Assembly: GCA_937893675.1 (NCBI GenBank)
Contig: CALBGI010000043.1
Location: 1 to 64,000 of the forward strand
Origin: an uncultured Blautia sp.
GTDB taxonomy: Bacteria; Bacillota; Clostridia; Lachnospirales; Lachnospiraceae
Direction of reading: 5' to 3'
Length of the DNA stretch: 64,000 nucleotides
Below, in pieces: positions 27,991 through 37,472 of this stretch. The notes under the pieces are model-generated. The model did not search any database and was not told the origin of the DNA. It saw only the letters and a program-made list of their open reading frames with translations. Both the position numbers and the translations under genes were made by a program. Each line of letters opens with the position of its first letter. Positions within the stretch are counted from its first letter, which is position 1.

Positions 27991-29364
27991 ATGAAAGAAA
28001 GAGAAAAATTCTCATCCCGGCTGGGCTTTATCCTGATTTCGGCCGGCTGCGCCATCGGCATCGGCAATGTATGGCGTTTTCCCTACATCACCGGACAGTA
28101 CGGCGGAGGCGCATTTGTACTAATCTATCTTCTGTTCCTGGTAATTCTGGGACTTCCCATCATGGTTATGGAGTTTTCCGTGGGACGTGCCAGCCGTCAC
28201 TCTGCTGCCAGAAGCTTCCATGTCCTTGAACCCAAAGGAACCAAGTGGCACTTGTATAGCTACGGGGCCATGTTGGGCAACTACCTGCTCATGATGTTCT
28301 ACACCACCGTGTGCGGCTGGATGCTGGATTACTTTGTAAAAATGGCAAAGGGCACGTTCACCGGCATGGATCCGGATGCCGTGGGAAATGTCTTTAACGA
28401 GATGCTGGCAAATCCAGGAGAAATGACTTTCTGGATGATCCTCACCACGCTCCTTGGTTTTTTTATCTGCAGCCTCGGGCTACAAAAAGGCGTGGAACGC
28501 ATCACCAAGGTGATGATGCTGTGCCTGCTCTCCATTATGGTCATCTTAAGCATCAAGAGCCTGACGCTTCCCAATGCCATGGAAGGCGTAAAATTCTATC
28601 TGCTTCCGGATTTCGGACGCCTTGCCGAAAACGGACTTGCCCAGGGCATCTACGCTGCCATGGGACAGGCGTTCTTCACCTTAAGCCTCGGCATCGGAGC
28701 CATGGCCATCTTCGGAAGCTACATCGGAAAAGAAAGAAGCCTGACCGGCGAAGCGATCCGCATCGGCATTCTCGACACCTTTGTTGCACTCATGGCCGGC
28801 ATGATCATCTTTCCGGCGTGCTTTTCCTTTGGCGTAGACCAGACCCAGGGTGTGGGACTTGTATTTGTCACCCTGCCCAACGTGTTCAATCAGATGACCG
28901 GCGGACGTTTCTGGGGTGCACTGTTCTTCGTCTTTATGACCTTTGCCGCCCTGTCCACCATCATTGCCGTCTTTGAAAATATCCTGAGCTTTGCTATGGA
29001 TCTGTGGGGCTGGAGCCGGAAAAAAGCAGTCATCATCAACGGCATCGCCATTGTCATCCTGTCCATGCCTTGTGTGCTTGGCTTCAACTTGTGGAGCGGT
29101 TTCGCACCCTTTGGCCCCGGAAGCACCATACAGGATCTGGAGGATTTCATCATTTCCAACAACCTGCTGCCCCTGGGAAGCCTTGTGTATCTGCTCTTCT
29201 GCGTAACACGCTACGGCTGGGGCTGGAAAAATTTTCTCAAAGAGGCAGACTGCGGAGACGGCCTTCATTTTCCCAAATGGTCCCGCGCTTATGTGACTTT
29301 TGTACTTCCCGTTATTGTACTGATCATTTTTGTCATGGGCTACTACGATAAATTCTTTAAATAA
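27991..29364 (+). CDS. Sodium-dependent transporter, NSS (SNF) family
   Basis: Sodium:neurotransmitter symporter family protein, LeuT-type, 457 aa with about eleven or twelve hydrophobic helices. Helix 1 has the signature AGCAIGIGNVWRFPYI followed by NGGGAF-like QYGGGAF, which contains the Na+ and substrate contact region. It likely imports an amino acid such as tryptophan, tyrosine or methionine; the substrate cannot be fixed from sequence. The ATG at 27991 is preferred to the ATG six bases earlier because GGGAGGA lies at proper distance. The CapA gene follows after 15 bases. Confidence 0.92.
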   Translation: MKEREKFSSRLGFILISAGCAIGIGNVWRFPYITGQYGGGAFVLIYLLFLVILGLPIMVMEFSVGRASRHSAARSFHVLEPKGTKWHLYSYGAMLGNYLLMMFYTTVCGWMLDYFVKMAKGTFTGMDPDAVGNVFNEMLANPGEMTFWMILTTLLGFFICSLGLQKGVERITKVMMLCLLSIMVILSIKSLTLPNAMEGVKFYLLPDFGRLAENGLAQGIYAAMGQAFFTLSLGIGAMAIFGSYIGKERSLTGEAIRIGILDTFVALMAGMIIFPACFSFGVDQTQGVGLVFVTLPNVFNQMTGGRFWGALFFVFMTFAALSTIIAVFENILSFAMDLWGWSRKKAVIINGIAIVILSMPCVLGFNLWSGFAPFGPGSTIQDLEDFIISNNLLPLGSLVYLLFCVTRYGWGWKNFLKEADCGDGLHFPKWSRAYVTFVLPVIVLIIFVMGYYDKFFK

Positions 29365-29379
29365 AAGAAAGGACTCATC

Positions 29380-30642
29380 ATGACTGAGCACACACCAAAG
29401 AAAAGAATGTCTCCGGCGGAACGAAGACGCAGAATGTACCGAAAATCCAAACGTTACAGACGCAGAGTCATACGAAGACGTCTGATCCTGGGAGGAACAG
29501 CCCTTGTCCTCCTGCTTCTTCTGACCGGCATCGTCCTTACGGTACGTTCCTGCGGCAAGTCAAAAGAGGTGCCGGCTTCCAGCTCTTCCGCGTCAGGCGG
29601 CGCAGACAGCAGCTCTGCCGCCGTAACGCCTGCACCTACCAAGCCTCCTATGGATCCGGTTTCTCTTACCGTCAGCGTCGTAGGCGACTGCACGCTCGGC
29701 ACAGATGAAAATTTTGACTACAGCACCAGTCTGAATGCATATTTTGACAGCTACGGCAAAGACTATTTCCTTCAAAACGTCAAAGACATTTTTTCACAGG
29801 ACGATCTGACCATTGCCAACTTTGAGGGTGTCCTGACGGAAGCAGACACACGTGCAGACAAGCAGTTTGCCTTTAAGGCGCCGCCATCCTTCGCAGGAAT
29901 CCTTTCCAGCGGTTCTGTGGAAGCGGTAAACATGTCCAACAACCACAGCAGTGACTATGGGGAAGAAAGTTTCCAGGATACACTCAAGGCGCTGGATGCG
30001 GAAAATATCGTACATTTTGGCTACGACGAAACAGCGGTTGTGGACGTCAAGGGTGTCAAGGTAGGCCTTGTCGGTATTTATGAGCTTTATGACCATTTGG
30101 AGAGAACACAGCAGCTCAAGGACAACATCGCCAAGGTAAAGGCAGACGGCGCGCAGCTGGTTATCGTCATCTTCCACTGGGGCAATGAGCGGGAGACGGT
30201 TCCGGACTCCAACCAGATGACCCTGGGACGTCTGGCCATTGACGAGGGCGCCGATCTTGTATGCGGACACCATCCCCATGTTCTCCAGGGAATCGAAACC
30301 TACAAAGGGAAAAACATTGTCTACAGTCTGGGAAACTTCTGCTTTGGCGGAAACAGCGCTCCCAGCGATATGGACAGCATGATTTTTCAGCAGACCTTCA
30401 CCATTACCGAAGACGGAGTGACCGCAGACAATGTGACAAATATCATCCCCTGCTCCATCTCCTCCGAATACGGCTACAACAACTATCAGCCAACGCCCTC
30501 TCAGGGCGATGAGGCAGAGAGGATCCTTGCCAAGATCGAAGAGCGAAGCTCCTGGATCGAGACGGCAGAACCGCAGGGCATTACTTCTGCAGAGCCTTCA
30601 GAGTCACCGGACGCCGAGATCTCTGACTCTGCCGAATCATAA
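29380..30642 (+). CDS. CapA family protein (membrane-anchored metallophosphatase-like)
   Basis: 420 aa. The N-terminal 33 residues are strongly basic and arginine-rich, followed by one membrane helix (about 34-55). An S/A/P linker and an extracellular CapA/PgsA domain come next. Domain motifs are VVGDCTLG, NFEGVLT, NMSNNHSSDYG, FHWGNE, GHHPHVLQG and SLGNFCFGG, which match the metallophosphoesterase-like fold of poly-gamma-glutamate capsule proteins. No other capsule gene is nearby, so it may act on another surface polymer. RBS AAAGGA precedes the ATG. Co-transcription with the sodium symporter is likely. Confidence 0.9.
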   Translation: MTEHTPKKRMSPAERRRRMYRKSKRYRRRVIRRRLILGGTALVLLLLLTGIVLTVRSCGKSKEVPASSSSASGGADSSSAAVTPAPTKPPMDPVSLTVSVVGDCTLGTDENFDYSTSLNAYFDSYGKDYFLQNVKDIFSQDDLTIANFEGVLTEADTRADKQFAFKAPPSFAGILSSGSVEAVNMSNNHSSDYGEESFQDTLKALDAENIVHFGYDETAVVDVKGVKVGLVGIYELYDHLERTQQLKDNIAKVKADGAQLVIVIFHWGNERETVPDSNQMTLGRLAIDEGADLVCGHHPHVLQGIETYKGKNIVYSLGNFCFGGNSAPSDMDSMIFQQTFTITEDGVTADNVTNIIPCSISSEYGYNNYQPTPSQGDEAERILAKIEERSSWIETAEPQGITSAEPSESPDAEISDSAES

Positions 30643-30687
30643 AACATACATAAATTTTATTTTAGAAATAATAATGAAAAATCATTT

Positions 30688-30730
30688 GCGAGGGGAGAGC
30701 TCAAAGTTGCGAAGGCCGCACTCCCCTCGC
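30688..30730. repeat. Palindromic element, copy 1 (10-bp stem, 23-nt loop)
   Basis: GCGAGGGGAG (30688-30697) and CTCCCCTCGC (30721-30730) form a perfect stem around a 23-base loop that contains AGTTGCGAAG. It is related to the element at 30805-30851 but lies in opposite orientation. See findings. Confidence 0.75.
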
Positions 30731-30804
30731 GCTCCCCTGTTGGCCGCCGCTAAAACCCAGGAACTTGTTCTTTTGTTTTTAAGCGGTGCCCAAGAAGAGG
30801 GAGT

Positions 30805-30858
30805 GTGAGGGGGACCTTCGGGCTTCGCAACTCCGAGATGGTCCCCCTCACATTTTTT
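30805..30858 (+). terminator. Palindromic element, copy 2, with T run: terminator of the symporter-capA unit
   Basis: GTGAGGGGGACC (30805-30816) and GGTCCCCCTCAC (30840-30851) form a perfect 12-bp stem with a 23-base loop, followed by six T (30853-30858). The loop, reverse complemented, agrees with the loop of copy 1 at 18 of 23 positions. It works as a plus-strand terminator by its structure. The remaining bases between capA and ohyA (30643-30890) show no gene. Confidence 0.75.
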
Positions 30859-30890
30859 CTTTAAAATTAAAATAGAAATATTTCCCTTTA

Positions 30891-32681
30891 TCAGATCAGT
30901 CCGCTCTCCGCAAGCAGCAGCTCCAGATCCGTTCCTTTTACTTTCTTCAGAAGAAGCTTCAGCATCTCCCGCTCCTTGAAGGACAGCTTCACCTCTGTGA
31001 TCGGTTTTTTGTCAATCGCGTAATAGCAGGCTCTTAAAAGCTCTCTCACATCGTATTTGCTTCCCCATACTTCCGGCACGCCACGGTCCACATCAAGAAG
31101 CGTGTACACAGATTCCATACCGGTACGCATAGAATACTCAATGGTAAAAATCGTATCTCTGGGAGTCTCTGCAAACTGCCCCACAAAAGCAAAGTTGACT
31201 GCGCCCTCCGGCACAACCTTAGGCCTGTCCTCATTCTTTCTTGGCTGGAAAAATGCAGTAATGAAAGGCATGTAGGCGGTTGTGGTGTTGCAGGCATTTT
31301 TTGCCAGATCCTCGATCTTCGCTGCCGGAACACCGATGTGATACAGCCACTCTCTGCAGATCTCTTCCCCTGTGCAGTCCCGCATATTTTTCTTTACAAA
31401 GTTGCCCTCCTTGTTGGTGGTAAGGCCATATACCCATACAAGCACCATGTTCCTGTCCTGGGACTTGAACTGCGGCTGACGGTTGATTGTCCAGGACAGA
31501 TACCAGTTGTCTACGCTGTCCTTGACTGTGACAATTCCGCCAGTTGTCACCTTGCCTGCACGAGGGTCTCTCTGACAGATTTTCATAATATGCCGGATCA
31601 CCGTCTCATCTGAGGTTGCTATGGTAGCACTCATCCAGTTGGTCTCCTCCACATTTCCGCAGAAATTGTCCGGGTTTCCAAACTCTCCGTGCTGAGCCTG
31701 AGCGGCAATGTTCTTCCATAAATCCCAGGATTCTCCGGAGCCGTTTTTCACCTTGTCCAGATTGGGTGCATGTGTCTGATCTCCATAGCAGGAAGTATCT
31801 GTACAACAGCCGTTGGTGATAAACACCAGATCATCTTCCACCAGGTCGATGGTCTGCTCCTGTCCGTCCTTTACATATACGATCTGCTTTGCTGTCTTTT
31901 TTTCTCCGCTGGTTTCGATCACCACATTTTTTACGTCCATGCCGTACTCGATTTTTACGCCGTGATTCTCCAGATATTTTACCAGCGGCAAGATCAGACT
32001 TTCGTACTGGTTATATTTTGTAAAGCGAAGCGCGCTGAAATCCGGAAGTCCGTCAATATGATGGACATAACGGCACAGGTAGCGCTTCATCTCCAGCGCG
32101 CTGGACCAGCGCTGGAAGGCAAACATGGTCTGCCAGTACAGCCAGAAGTTGGTGTCCCAGAAGGAATCCGGAAGTACCTCGGAAATCTTCTTCCCCTCCA
32201 GTTCTTTCTCCGGCGTGATAAAAAGCTTAGACAACGCCAGCGCAGATGCCTTGTCCAGTCCAAACTTCTTGTCCGTATGTGCATCCTCGCCGCAGTTCAC
32301 GGTCGCACGGCACAAAGAGTAATTGGGGTCATGCTTGTTCAGCCAGTAATATTCGTCAAGGACGGACACTTCCGGATTTTCAATGGACGGGACATCATGG
32401 AACATGTCCCACATGACTTCAAAATGGTTGTCCATTTCTCTGCCGCCTCTCATATAGAAGCCCTTTGTCACATCTCTTCGCCCATCGCAGCTTCCGCCTG
32501 CCAGATCCAGCTTTTCCAGAATGTGAATGTGCTCTCCTTTCATTTGTCCATCCCGCACCAGATAAAAGGCTGCGGTAAGTCCGGCAAGTCCGGTTCCGAT
32601 GATATAGGCAGATTTCTTGTCCACACCCTTCGGCTTTTCCGGATGTGCAAATGCTTCGTAAGTTCCTGCTGCATAATACAT
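30891..32681 (-). CDS. ohyA: Oleate hydratase (MCRA family, FAD-dependent)
   Basis: Adds water to the cis-9 double bond of oleate and similar fatty acids, giving 10-hydroxy acids; FAD is needed structurally. From the ATG at 32681 (RBS GGAGGT seven bases upstream) it is 596 aa, close to the family norm. The FAD-binding motif AYIIGTGLAGLTAAFYLVR is followed by LDLAGGSCDG and the MRGGREMDNHFE block, which are hallmarks of the old myosin-cross-reactive antigen family. The gene is downstream of a TetR-type regulator that probably senses fatty acids. Its role is detoxification of unsaturated host or diet fatty acids; the enzyme family is well established in gut bacteria. Confidence 0.95.
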   Translation of the reverse strand: MYYAAGTYEAFAHPEKPKGVDKKSAYIIGTGLAGLTAAFYLVRDGQMKGEHIHILEKLDLAGGSCDGRRDVTKGFYMRGGREMDNHFEVMWDMFHDVPSIENPEVSVLDEYYWLNKHDPNYSLCRATVNCGEDAHTDKKFGLDKASALALSKLFITPEKELEGKKISEVLPDSFWDTNFWLYWQTMFAFQRWSSALEMKRYLCRYVHHIDGLPDFSALRFTKYNQYESLILPLVKYLENHGVKIEYGMDVKNVVIETSGEKKTAKQIVYVKDGQEQTIDLVEDDLVFITNGCCTDTSCYGDQTHAPNLDKVKNGSGESWDLWKNIAAQAQHGEFGNPDNFCGNVEETNWMSATIATSDETVIRHIMKICQRDPRAGKVTTGGIVTVKDSVDNWYLSWTINRQPQFKSQDRNMVLVWVYGLTTNKEGNFVKKNMRDCTGEEICREWLYHIGVPAAKIEDLAKNACNTTTAYMPFITAFFQPRKNEDRPKVVPEGAVNFAFVGQFAETPRDTIFTIEYSMRTGMESVYTLLDVDRGVPEVWGSKYDVRELLRACYYAIDKKPITEVKLSFKEREMLKLLLKKVKGTDLELLLAESGLI

Positions 32682-32758
32682 GATCATTACCTCCAAAATT
32701 GTTTGTTTTTGAACTCTTTCCCTTATCATATGCTTTTCCCCGTTTTTTTCCATAAGCG

Positions 32759-32791
32759 AAAAAAGACCTGTGATAAAAATTTTATCACAGG
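32759..32791 (-). terminator. Palindrome between tetR and ohyA: terminator and possible operator
   Basis: CCTGTGATAAA (32767-32777) and TTTATCACAGG (32781-32791) form a perfect 11-bp palindrome, followed on the minus strand by six T. It fits an intrinsic terminator after the TetR gene. Because it is upstream of ohyA, it could also be bound by the TetR protein; sequence does not separate the two. Confidence 0.6.
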
Positions 32792-32814
32792 CCTGTAAAC
32801 TGTATGAAATTTTA

Positions 32815-33396
32815 TCAATTCTCTTGTTTTGATAAAGCTTTATCCGTCCGAAAACGCTCCAGAGCATCCCGGAAGGTATCCTCAAGGACCATGGACAGCT
32901 TCTGCACAAGCTGCTTTGGCTCTTCCTTCATATCTTCCCGGATCCAGTCCAGCAGCAGGCCGACAAACGCATAGGAATACACTCTGGCGATAAAGGCTTT
33001 GTCCTCCTCCCGCACAGTCATTCCCACAGCCTGCTCCTCCACCACATCCATGAGAAGCCGGTCTGCCAAAGGCTTCAAATATCGTTCTACCTGTTCCCTG
33101 TCCACACAACGGTACACGTTCATAATAAACGGCTTGTTCTCCCGCACCGCGTAATAAATCTGCAGGAGTCCTTCCTGCCAGGTATCGTGGGTCTTTTTTT
33201 CCCTGAGGGCCTTTGCGGCGTCCTCCATGCAGGCCCACTCCACCAAATCATAAATATCCTTAAAATGATAATAAAAAGTCATGCGGTTGATTCCGCAGTC
33301 CTCTGTAATATCACTGATCGTAATCTTGTTGAGCGGCTTTTTGAGAAGCAGATTTTTCAGAGACTGCTCCAAAGCCCTCTTGGTAACCTGTGACAT
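32815..33396 (-). CDS. TetR family transcriptional regulator (DhaS-like)
   Basis: About 193 aa. The N-terminal helix-turn-helix includes ISDITEDCGINRMTFYYHFKD, typical of TetR proteins. The C-terminal effector domain resembles the TetR_C_8-type group found in DhaS-like regulators. The start is uncertain: ATG at 33396 or at 33408 (four residues longer); neither has an ideal RBS. It lies upstream of oleate hydratase on the same strand, so it likely represses that gene in response to fatty acids. Confidence 0.88.
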   Translation of the reverse strand: MSQVTKRALEQSLKNLLLKKPLNKITISDITEDCGINRMTFYYHFKDIYDLVEWACMEDAAKALREKKTHDTWQEGLLQIYYAVRENKPFIMNVYRCVDREQVERYLKPLADRLLMDVVEEQAVGMTVREEDKAFIARVYSYAFVGLLLDWIREDMKEEPKQLVQKLSMVLEDTFRDALERFRTDKALSKQEN

Positions 33397-33447
33397 GGGC
33401 GATTTCATCCTTTCTTTCCGGCGCTTTCCCAGATCGACTCTTTTTTC

Positions 33448-34692
33448 TCAGGAAAGCTTGTGTATAAACAGACCGCTCCGAAGCTTCGGCTCAAACCAGG
33501 TGGATTTCGGGGGCATCAGACCTCCCGCATCCGCAATGTCCATAAGCTCCTCCATGGATGTGGGATACATGGCAAAAGCCACACCGCCCGTCTCATCGGC
33601 CAGCTCTGCAAGCTTCGAAAGCTTGTGACTGCCGCCCACAAAGGATATGCGGGCATCTGTCCGCGGGTCTTCAATTCCCAGGATCGGTGACAGGATTTTG
33701 TCCTGCAGGATCGACACGTCCAGACGACCCACTGCATCCCTCTTCTCATACACATCCGGCCATGCCCGCAAATGATACCAGTCGCCGTCCACATACATGC
33801 CCATACAATGCTTTTCTACCGGCTTGCAGGGAAAGCCCGGCATGAGCATCAGCTCAAAGTTGAACTTCAGGCTTCCCAGAAAGGCGCGCACCTCCCGGCC
33901 GTTTAAGTCTTTCACCACCCGGTTATAGGGAAGAATGGTGAGTTCCTCCGCCGGAAAGACCACGGAAAGGAAAAAGTTGAATTCCTCCTGCCCGGTATAA
34001 TTCTTATGCGCTTCTCTCCTTTTCAGCCCCACCTTCACTGCAGAAGCTGCCCGGTGATGTCCGTCTGCGATGTACAGGGAGGACATACCGGCAAATTCTT
34101 TCCTGATAAAGCTGCAGGCCTCTTCCTCTCCAATGACCCACACTCTGTGTCCCACCCCGTCTTCGGAGACAAAATCATACACCGGCTCCTGTCTGCACTT
34201 CCAATCCTGTAAAAATTCCTTCAGCTCCTGGGAATAGCGCGCGGCAAGAAAAATGGGGCCGGTATTGGCATCGCAGACATCCACATGGCAAATGCGATCC
34301 TGTTCCTTGTCTGCACGTGTCAGCTCATGCTTTTTGATCGTACCGTCCAGATAATCGTCAATGGAGCAGCAGCCTGCCAGTCCTGTCTGCGTCTTTCCCT
34401 GCCTTGTCTGCTCATAAATATAAAAACAGGGCTTTTCCTCCTGAACAAGGATTCCTTTTTCCTCCATGCTCCGGAGATTCTGCGCTGCTTTTTCATAAAC
34501 CGCAGGAGCATACAGATCCGTGCCCGGCTCCAGGTCCATCTCCGCCCGGTCTACATGAAGAAAGGAGCAGAGATTCTTTTCTCCAATCTCTTTTGCCTCC
34601 TGACGGCTTACCACATCATAAGGAAGAGCTGCCACAGCCGATGCCTTCTCTTTCGTCGGTCTGAGGGCTCGAAACGCCTGAAATACTGCCAT
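33448..34692 (-). CDS. DUF1015 family protein
   Basis: 414 aa protein of the DUF1015 family. It begins FQAFRALRPTKEKA and ALPYDVVS, which are family landmarks. It also has KKHELTRADKEQDR (about residues 139-152) and YIADGHHRAASAV, the pair of histidine motifs that resembles the active site of ParB/Srx-fold nucleotide-dependent kinases. In many clostridia this gene sits beside serine-biosynthesis genes, suggesting a link to serine metabolism; here there is none. Function unproven. RBS AAAGGAAG precedes the ATG. Confidence 0.88.
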   Translation of the reverse strand: MAVFQAFRALRPTKEKASAVAALPYDVVSRQEAKEIGEKNLCSFLHVDRAEMDLEPGTDLYAPAVYEKAAQNLRSMEEKGILVQEEKPCFYIYEQTRQGKTQTGLAGCCSIDDYLDGTIKKHELTRADKEQDRICHVDVCDANTGPIFLAARYSQELKEFLQDWKCRQEPVYDFVSEDGVGHRVWVIGEEEACSFIRKEFAGMSSLYIADGHHRAASAVKVGLKRREAHKNYTGQEEFNFFLSVVFPAEELTILPYNRVVKDLNGREVRAFLGSLKFNFELMLMPGFPCKPVEKHCMGMYVDGDWYHLRAWPDVYEKRDAVGRLDVSILQDKILSPILGIEDPRTDARISFVGGSHKLSKLAELADETGGVAFAMYPTSMEELMDIADAGGLMPPKSTWFEPKLRSGLFIHKLS

Positions 34693-34757
34693 GATACATC
34701 TTCCTTTCCAAAATTAATGCTTCTATTTTACCACAGGAAAATTCTTCTGACAACGTC

Positions 34758-34790
34758 CCTAAATATTTTTTGAAAAACCTAAATATTTTT
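34758..34790 (+). repeat. Direct repeat CCTAAATATTTTT, period 20 bp, upstream of the dpaL promoter
   Basis: Two exact 13-base copies at 34758-34770 and 34778-34790. The 20-base period, about two helical turns, puts them on one DNA face, and the second copy ends 11 bases before the -35 box. They are candidate binding sites for an activator of the purine operon. Confidence 0.5.
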
Positions 34791-34801
34791 GTATTTTTCT
34801 A

Positions 34802-34829
34802 TTGCAAATCTCATATTTTATGATATGAT
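34802..34829 (+). promoter_or_regulatory. Promoter of dpaL-ygeY-ygeW-arcC-BMC operon
   Basis: TTGCAA (34802-34807), a 16-base spacer and TATGAT (34824-34829). The start codon is 60 bases further on. The weak -35 box and the upstream direct repeats suggest regulated expression. Confidence 0.5.
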
Positions 34830-34888
34830 TGTATTAGATAAGGAACAAAAAGAAATCCTAAAACAATTTTTCAAGGAGGGGTTTTTAT

Positions 34889-36118
34889 ATGATCCAAGGA
34901 TTGAAATGGACGGTAAATCAGGTGCCGAAATCGGATGACAGACATCTGGAGCTTATGTCCGTTGAAAACGTAAAAAAAGCAAATGCATTCCACAAGAGCT
35001 TTCCCCAGTACACGGTAACTCCGCTTCAGAAGCTTTCTTCCCTGGCAAAATATCTTGGGGTCAAAAACATTTACTGCAAGGATGAGTCCTACCGTTTCGG
35101 TCTGAATGCATTCAAGGTTCTTGGCGGCTCCTACGCCATGGGACGTTACATCGCGCAGGAACTTGGCCGCGATATCAGCGAACTTCCATACAACGTACTG
35201 ACCTCCGACAAGCTTCGGGAGGAATTCGGCCAGGCAACCTTCTTCACCGCAACGGACGGAAATCACGGACGCGGCGTCGCATGGGCCGCAAACCGTCTTG
35301 GTCAAAAGGCTGTCGTACATATGCCTAAGGGTACCACCAAAACACGTTTTGACAACATTGCCAAGGAAGGCGCACTGGTCACGATCGAGGAAGTAAATTA
35401 TGACGACTGCGTGAGAATGGCTGCCGCTGAAGCAGCTGAGACAGAGCATGGCATCATTGTCCAGGACACCGCATGGGACGGATATGAAGAGATTCCCGGC
35501 TGGATCATGCAGGGCTACGGCACCATGATCATGGAGGCGGACGAACAGCTTCACCTGGACGGCGTTGACCGACCCACCCATGTATTTGTGCAGGCCGGTG
35601 TAGGCTCTCTTGCCGGTGCGGTTGTAGGCTATTTTGCAAACAAGTACAAGGAGAATCCTCCGGTCATGGTTGTCTGTGAAGCCAGCGCCGCCGACTGTCT
35701 CTACCGTTCTGCCGAGGAAAAAACCGGCAAACTCGTAAATGTGACCGGCGACCTGGAAACCATTATGGCAGGTCTTGCCTGCGGCGAGGGCAACACGATC
35801 AGCTGGGATATCCTCAAGAATCACGTGACGGTATTTGCTTCCTGTCCTGACTGGATGAGCGCAAAAGCAACACGTATCTACGCAGCGCCCCTTCCCGGCG
35901 ACCCTGCAGTGATCTCCGGCGAATCCGGTTCCATCCCCCTTGGTCTTTGCTACACTGCTCTCCACGATGAGGGTGCGGCAGATTTAAAGGAAGCCCTGAA
36001 ACTGGATAAAAATTCAAACGTGCTGGTCATCTCCACAGAGGGAGACACCGACCCTGTCCGTTACCGCGAAATCGTCTGGGACGGACTTTACGGAACAAAC
36101 GAATCTTTCAGCAAATAA
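34889..36118 (+). CDS. dpaL: Diaminopropionate ammonia-lyase
   Basis: PLP enzyme (E. coli YgeX homolog), 409 aa, that converts 2,3-diaminopropionate to pyruvate and two ammonia. The PLP lysine is K76 in [10 protein letters not shown]. Other landmarks are [13 protein letters not shown], the glycine-rich phosphate loop [10 protein letters not shown] and [11 protein letters not shown]. It is the first gene of the rightward operon, with RBS AAGGAGGGG. In gut bacteria that degrade urate and xanthine anaerobically, this gene is linked to the late steps that give pyruvate and ammonia. The neighbours here fit that role. Confidence 0.96.
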   Translation: MIQGLKWTVNQVPKSDDRHLELMSVENVKKANAFHKSFPQYTVTPLQKLSSLAKYLGVKNIYCKDESYRFGLNAFKVLGGSYAMGRYIAQELGRDISELPYNVLTSDKLREEFGQATFFTATDGNHGRGVAWAANRLGQKAVVHMPKGTTKTRFDNIAKEGALVTIEEVNYDDCVRMAAAEAAETEHGIIVQDTAWDGYEEIPGWIMQGYGTMIMEADEQLHLDGVDRPTHVFVQAGVGSLAGAVVGYFANKYKENPPVMVVCEASAADCLYRSAEEKTGKLVNVTGDLETIMAGLACGEGNTISWDILKNHVTVFASCPDWMSAKATRIYAAPLPGDPAVISGESGSIPLGLCYTALHDEGAADLKEALKLDKNSNVLVISTEGDTDPVRYREIVWDGLYGTNESFSK

Positions 36119-36155
36119 ACCACGGCAAACAGACAATTATTGGGAGGTAAAAACT

Positions 36156-37466
36156 ATGGACTTTAACAAAATTCACGAGGCGGCTCTTGGTTATCAGGAG
36201 GATATGACAAAATTTCTCCGCGCGATCGTCCGCAACCCCGGCGAGAGCTGTGACGAAAAAGCGCACATCGACACGATCGCGGCAGAAATGAAAAAGGTTG
36301 GTTTTGACGAAGTTGTGATCGATCCCCAGGGCAACGTCATCGGCTACATGGGAACCGGCGACCGGATCATCGCCTATGATGCGCACATCGACACCGTAGG
36401 AATCGGAAACAGAGACAACTGGACCTTTGATCCATATGAAGGCTATGAGACCGAGGAAGAGATCGGCGGCCGCGGCGTTTCTGACCAGTGCGGCGGTATT
36501 GTGTCTTCTGTTTACGGCGCAAAGATCATGAAAGATATGAACCTGATCCCCAAAGGCTGCAAAATTATGGTTGTGGGAACCGTTCAGGAAGAGGACTGTG
36601 ACGGTCTCTGCTGGCAGTACATCATCAATGAAGACAAGGTCCGCCCGGAGTTTGTGGTTTCCACTGAGCCCACTGACGGCGGTATCTACCGCGGACAGCG
36701 CGGACGTATGGAAATCCGCGTTGACGTAAAGGGTGTTTCCTGCCACGGCTCTGCTCCGGAACGCGGCGACAATGCGATCTACAAAATGGCTGACATCCTT
36801 CAGGATGTACGTGCACTCAACGAAAACGACGACGCAGACGGGACCGAGATCAAAGGCCTTGTCAAAATGCTCAACCCCAAATATAACCCGGATTGGGAAG
36901 AGGCCAGATTCCTCGGACGCGGCACCATTACCTGCTCCCAGATTTTCTACACCTCTCCCAGCCGCTGTGCAGTGGCTGACTCCTGTGCCGTATCTCTGGA
37001 CCGCCGCATGACCTTTGGCGAGACCTGGGAAAGCTGCCTGGACGAAATCCGCGCGCTGCCAAGCGTAAAGAAATACGGCGATGACGTTGTTGTTTCCATG
37101 TACAACTACGACCGACCGTCCTACACCGGCTGTGTGTACGAAATCGAATGCTATTTCCCAACCTGGGCAATCCCCAAGGATCACAAGGTGACAAAAGCCC
37201 TGGAAGCAGCCTACAAGGGGCTGTACGGCGAGTCCCGCGTGGGCAGCGCCGAGACAGAGGCCATGAGAAAAGCCCGCCCGCTCACAGACAAGTGGACCTT
37301 CTCCACCAACGGTGTTTCCATTATGGGACGCAACAACATTCCTTGCATCGGCTTCGGGCCGGGGGCAGAGGCGCAGGCGCACGCGCCCAACGAAAAAACC
37401 TGGAAGATCGATCTGGTGAGATGCGCAGCTGTGTATGCGGCGCTGCCGGAAATGTATTTCAAGTAA
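36156..37466 (+). CDS. ygeY: YgeY family M20-type hydrolase (selenium/purine cluster)
   Basis: 436-residue zinc hydrolase of the M20 peptidase/deacylase family. Metal-binding signatures are AYDAHIDT (H77, D79), SDQCGGI, the catalytic EED at about residue 145, STEPTD, and HAPNEK near the C terminus. Named for its co-occurrence with selenium-dependent molybdenum hydroxylases. In the purine route it is thought to hydrolyse a ring-opened amide or carbamoyl intermediate; the exact substrate is not certain. RBS GGGAGG, 37 bases after dpaL. Confidence 0.94.
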   Translation: MDFNKIHEAALGYQEDMTKFLRAIVRNPGESCDEKAHIDTIAAEMKKVGFDEVVIDPQGNVIGYMGTGDRIIAYDAHIDTVGIGNRDNWTFDPYEGYETEEEIGGRGVSDQCGGIVSSVYGAKIMKDMNLIPKGCKIMVVGTVQEEDCDGLCWQYIINEDKVRPEFVVSTEPTDGGIYRGQRGRMEIRVDVKGVSCHGSAPERGDNAIYKMADILQDVRALNENDDADGTEIKGLVKMLNPKYNPDWEEARFLGRGTITCSQIFYTSPSRCAVADSCAVSLDRRMTFGETWESCLDEIRALPSVKKYGDDVVVSMYNYDRPSYTGCVYEIECYFPTWAIPKDHKVTKALEAAYKGLYGESRVGSAETEAMRKARPLTDKWTFSTNGVSIMGRNNIPCIGFGPGAEAQAHAPNEKTWKIDLVRCAAVYAALPEMYFK

Positions 37467-37472
37467 AGCGCA

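Noticed and set aside
30688..30851. Ends of an insertion sequence
   Set aside because: The inverted elements are each self-complementary with loops, enclose only 75 bases and show no target-site duplication or transposase.
32682..32909. 76-residue N-terminal extension of oleate hydratase
   Set aside because: It overlaps the TetR gene end and a terminator hairpin. The ATG at 32681 has a proper RBS and gives normal family length.
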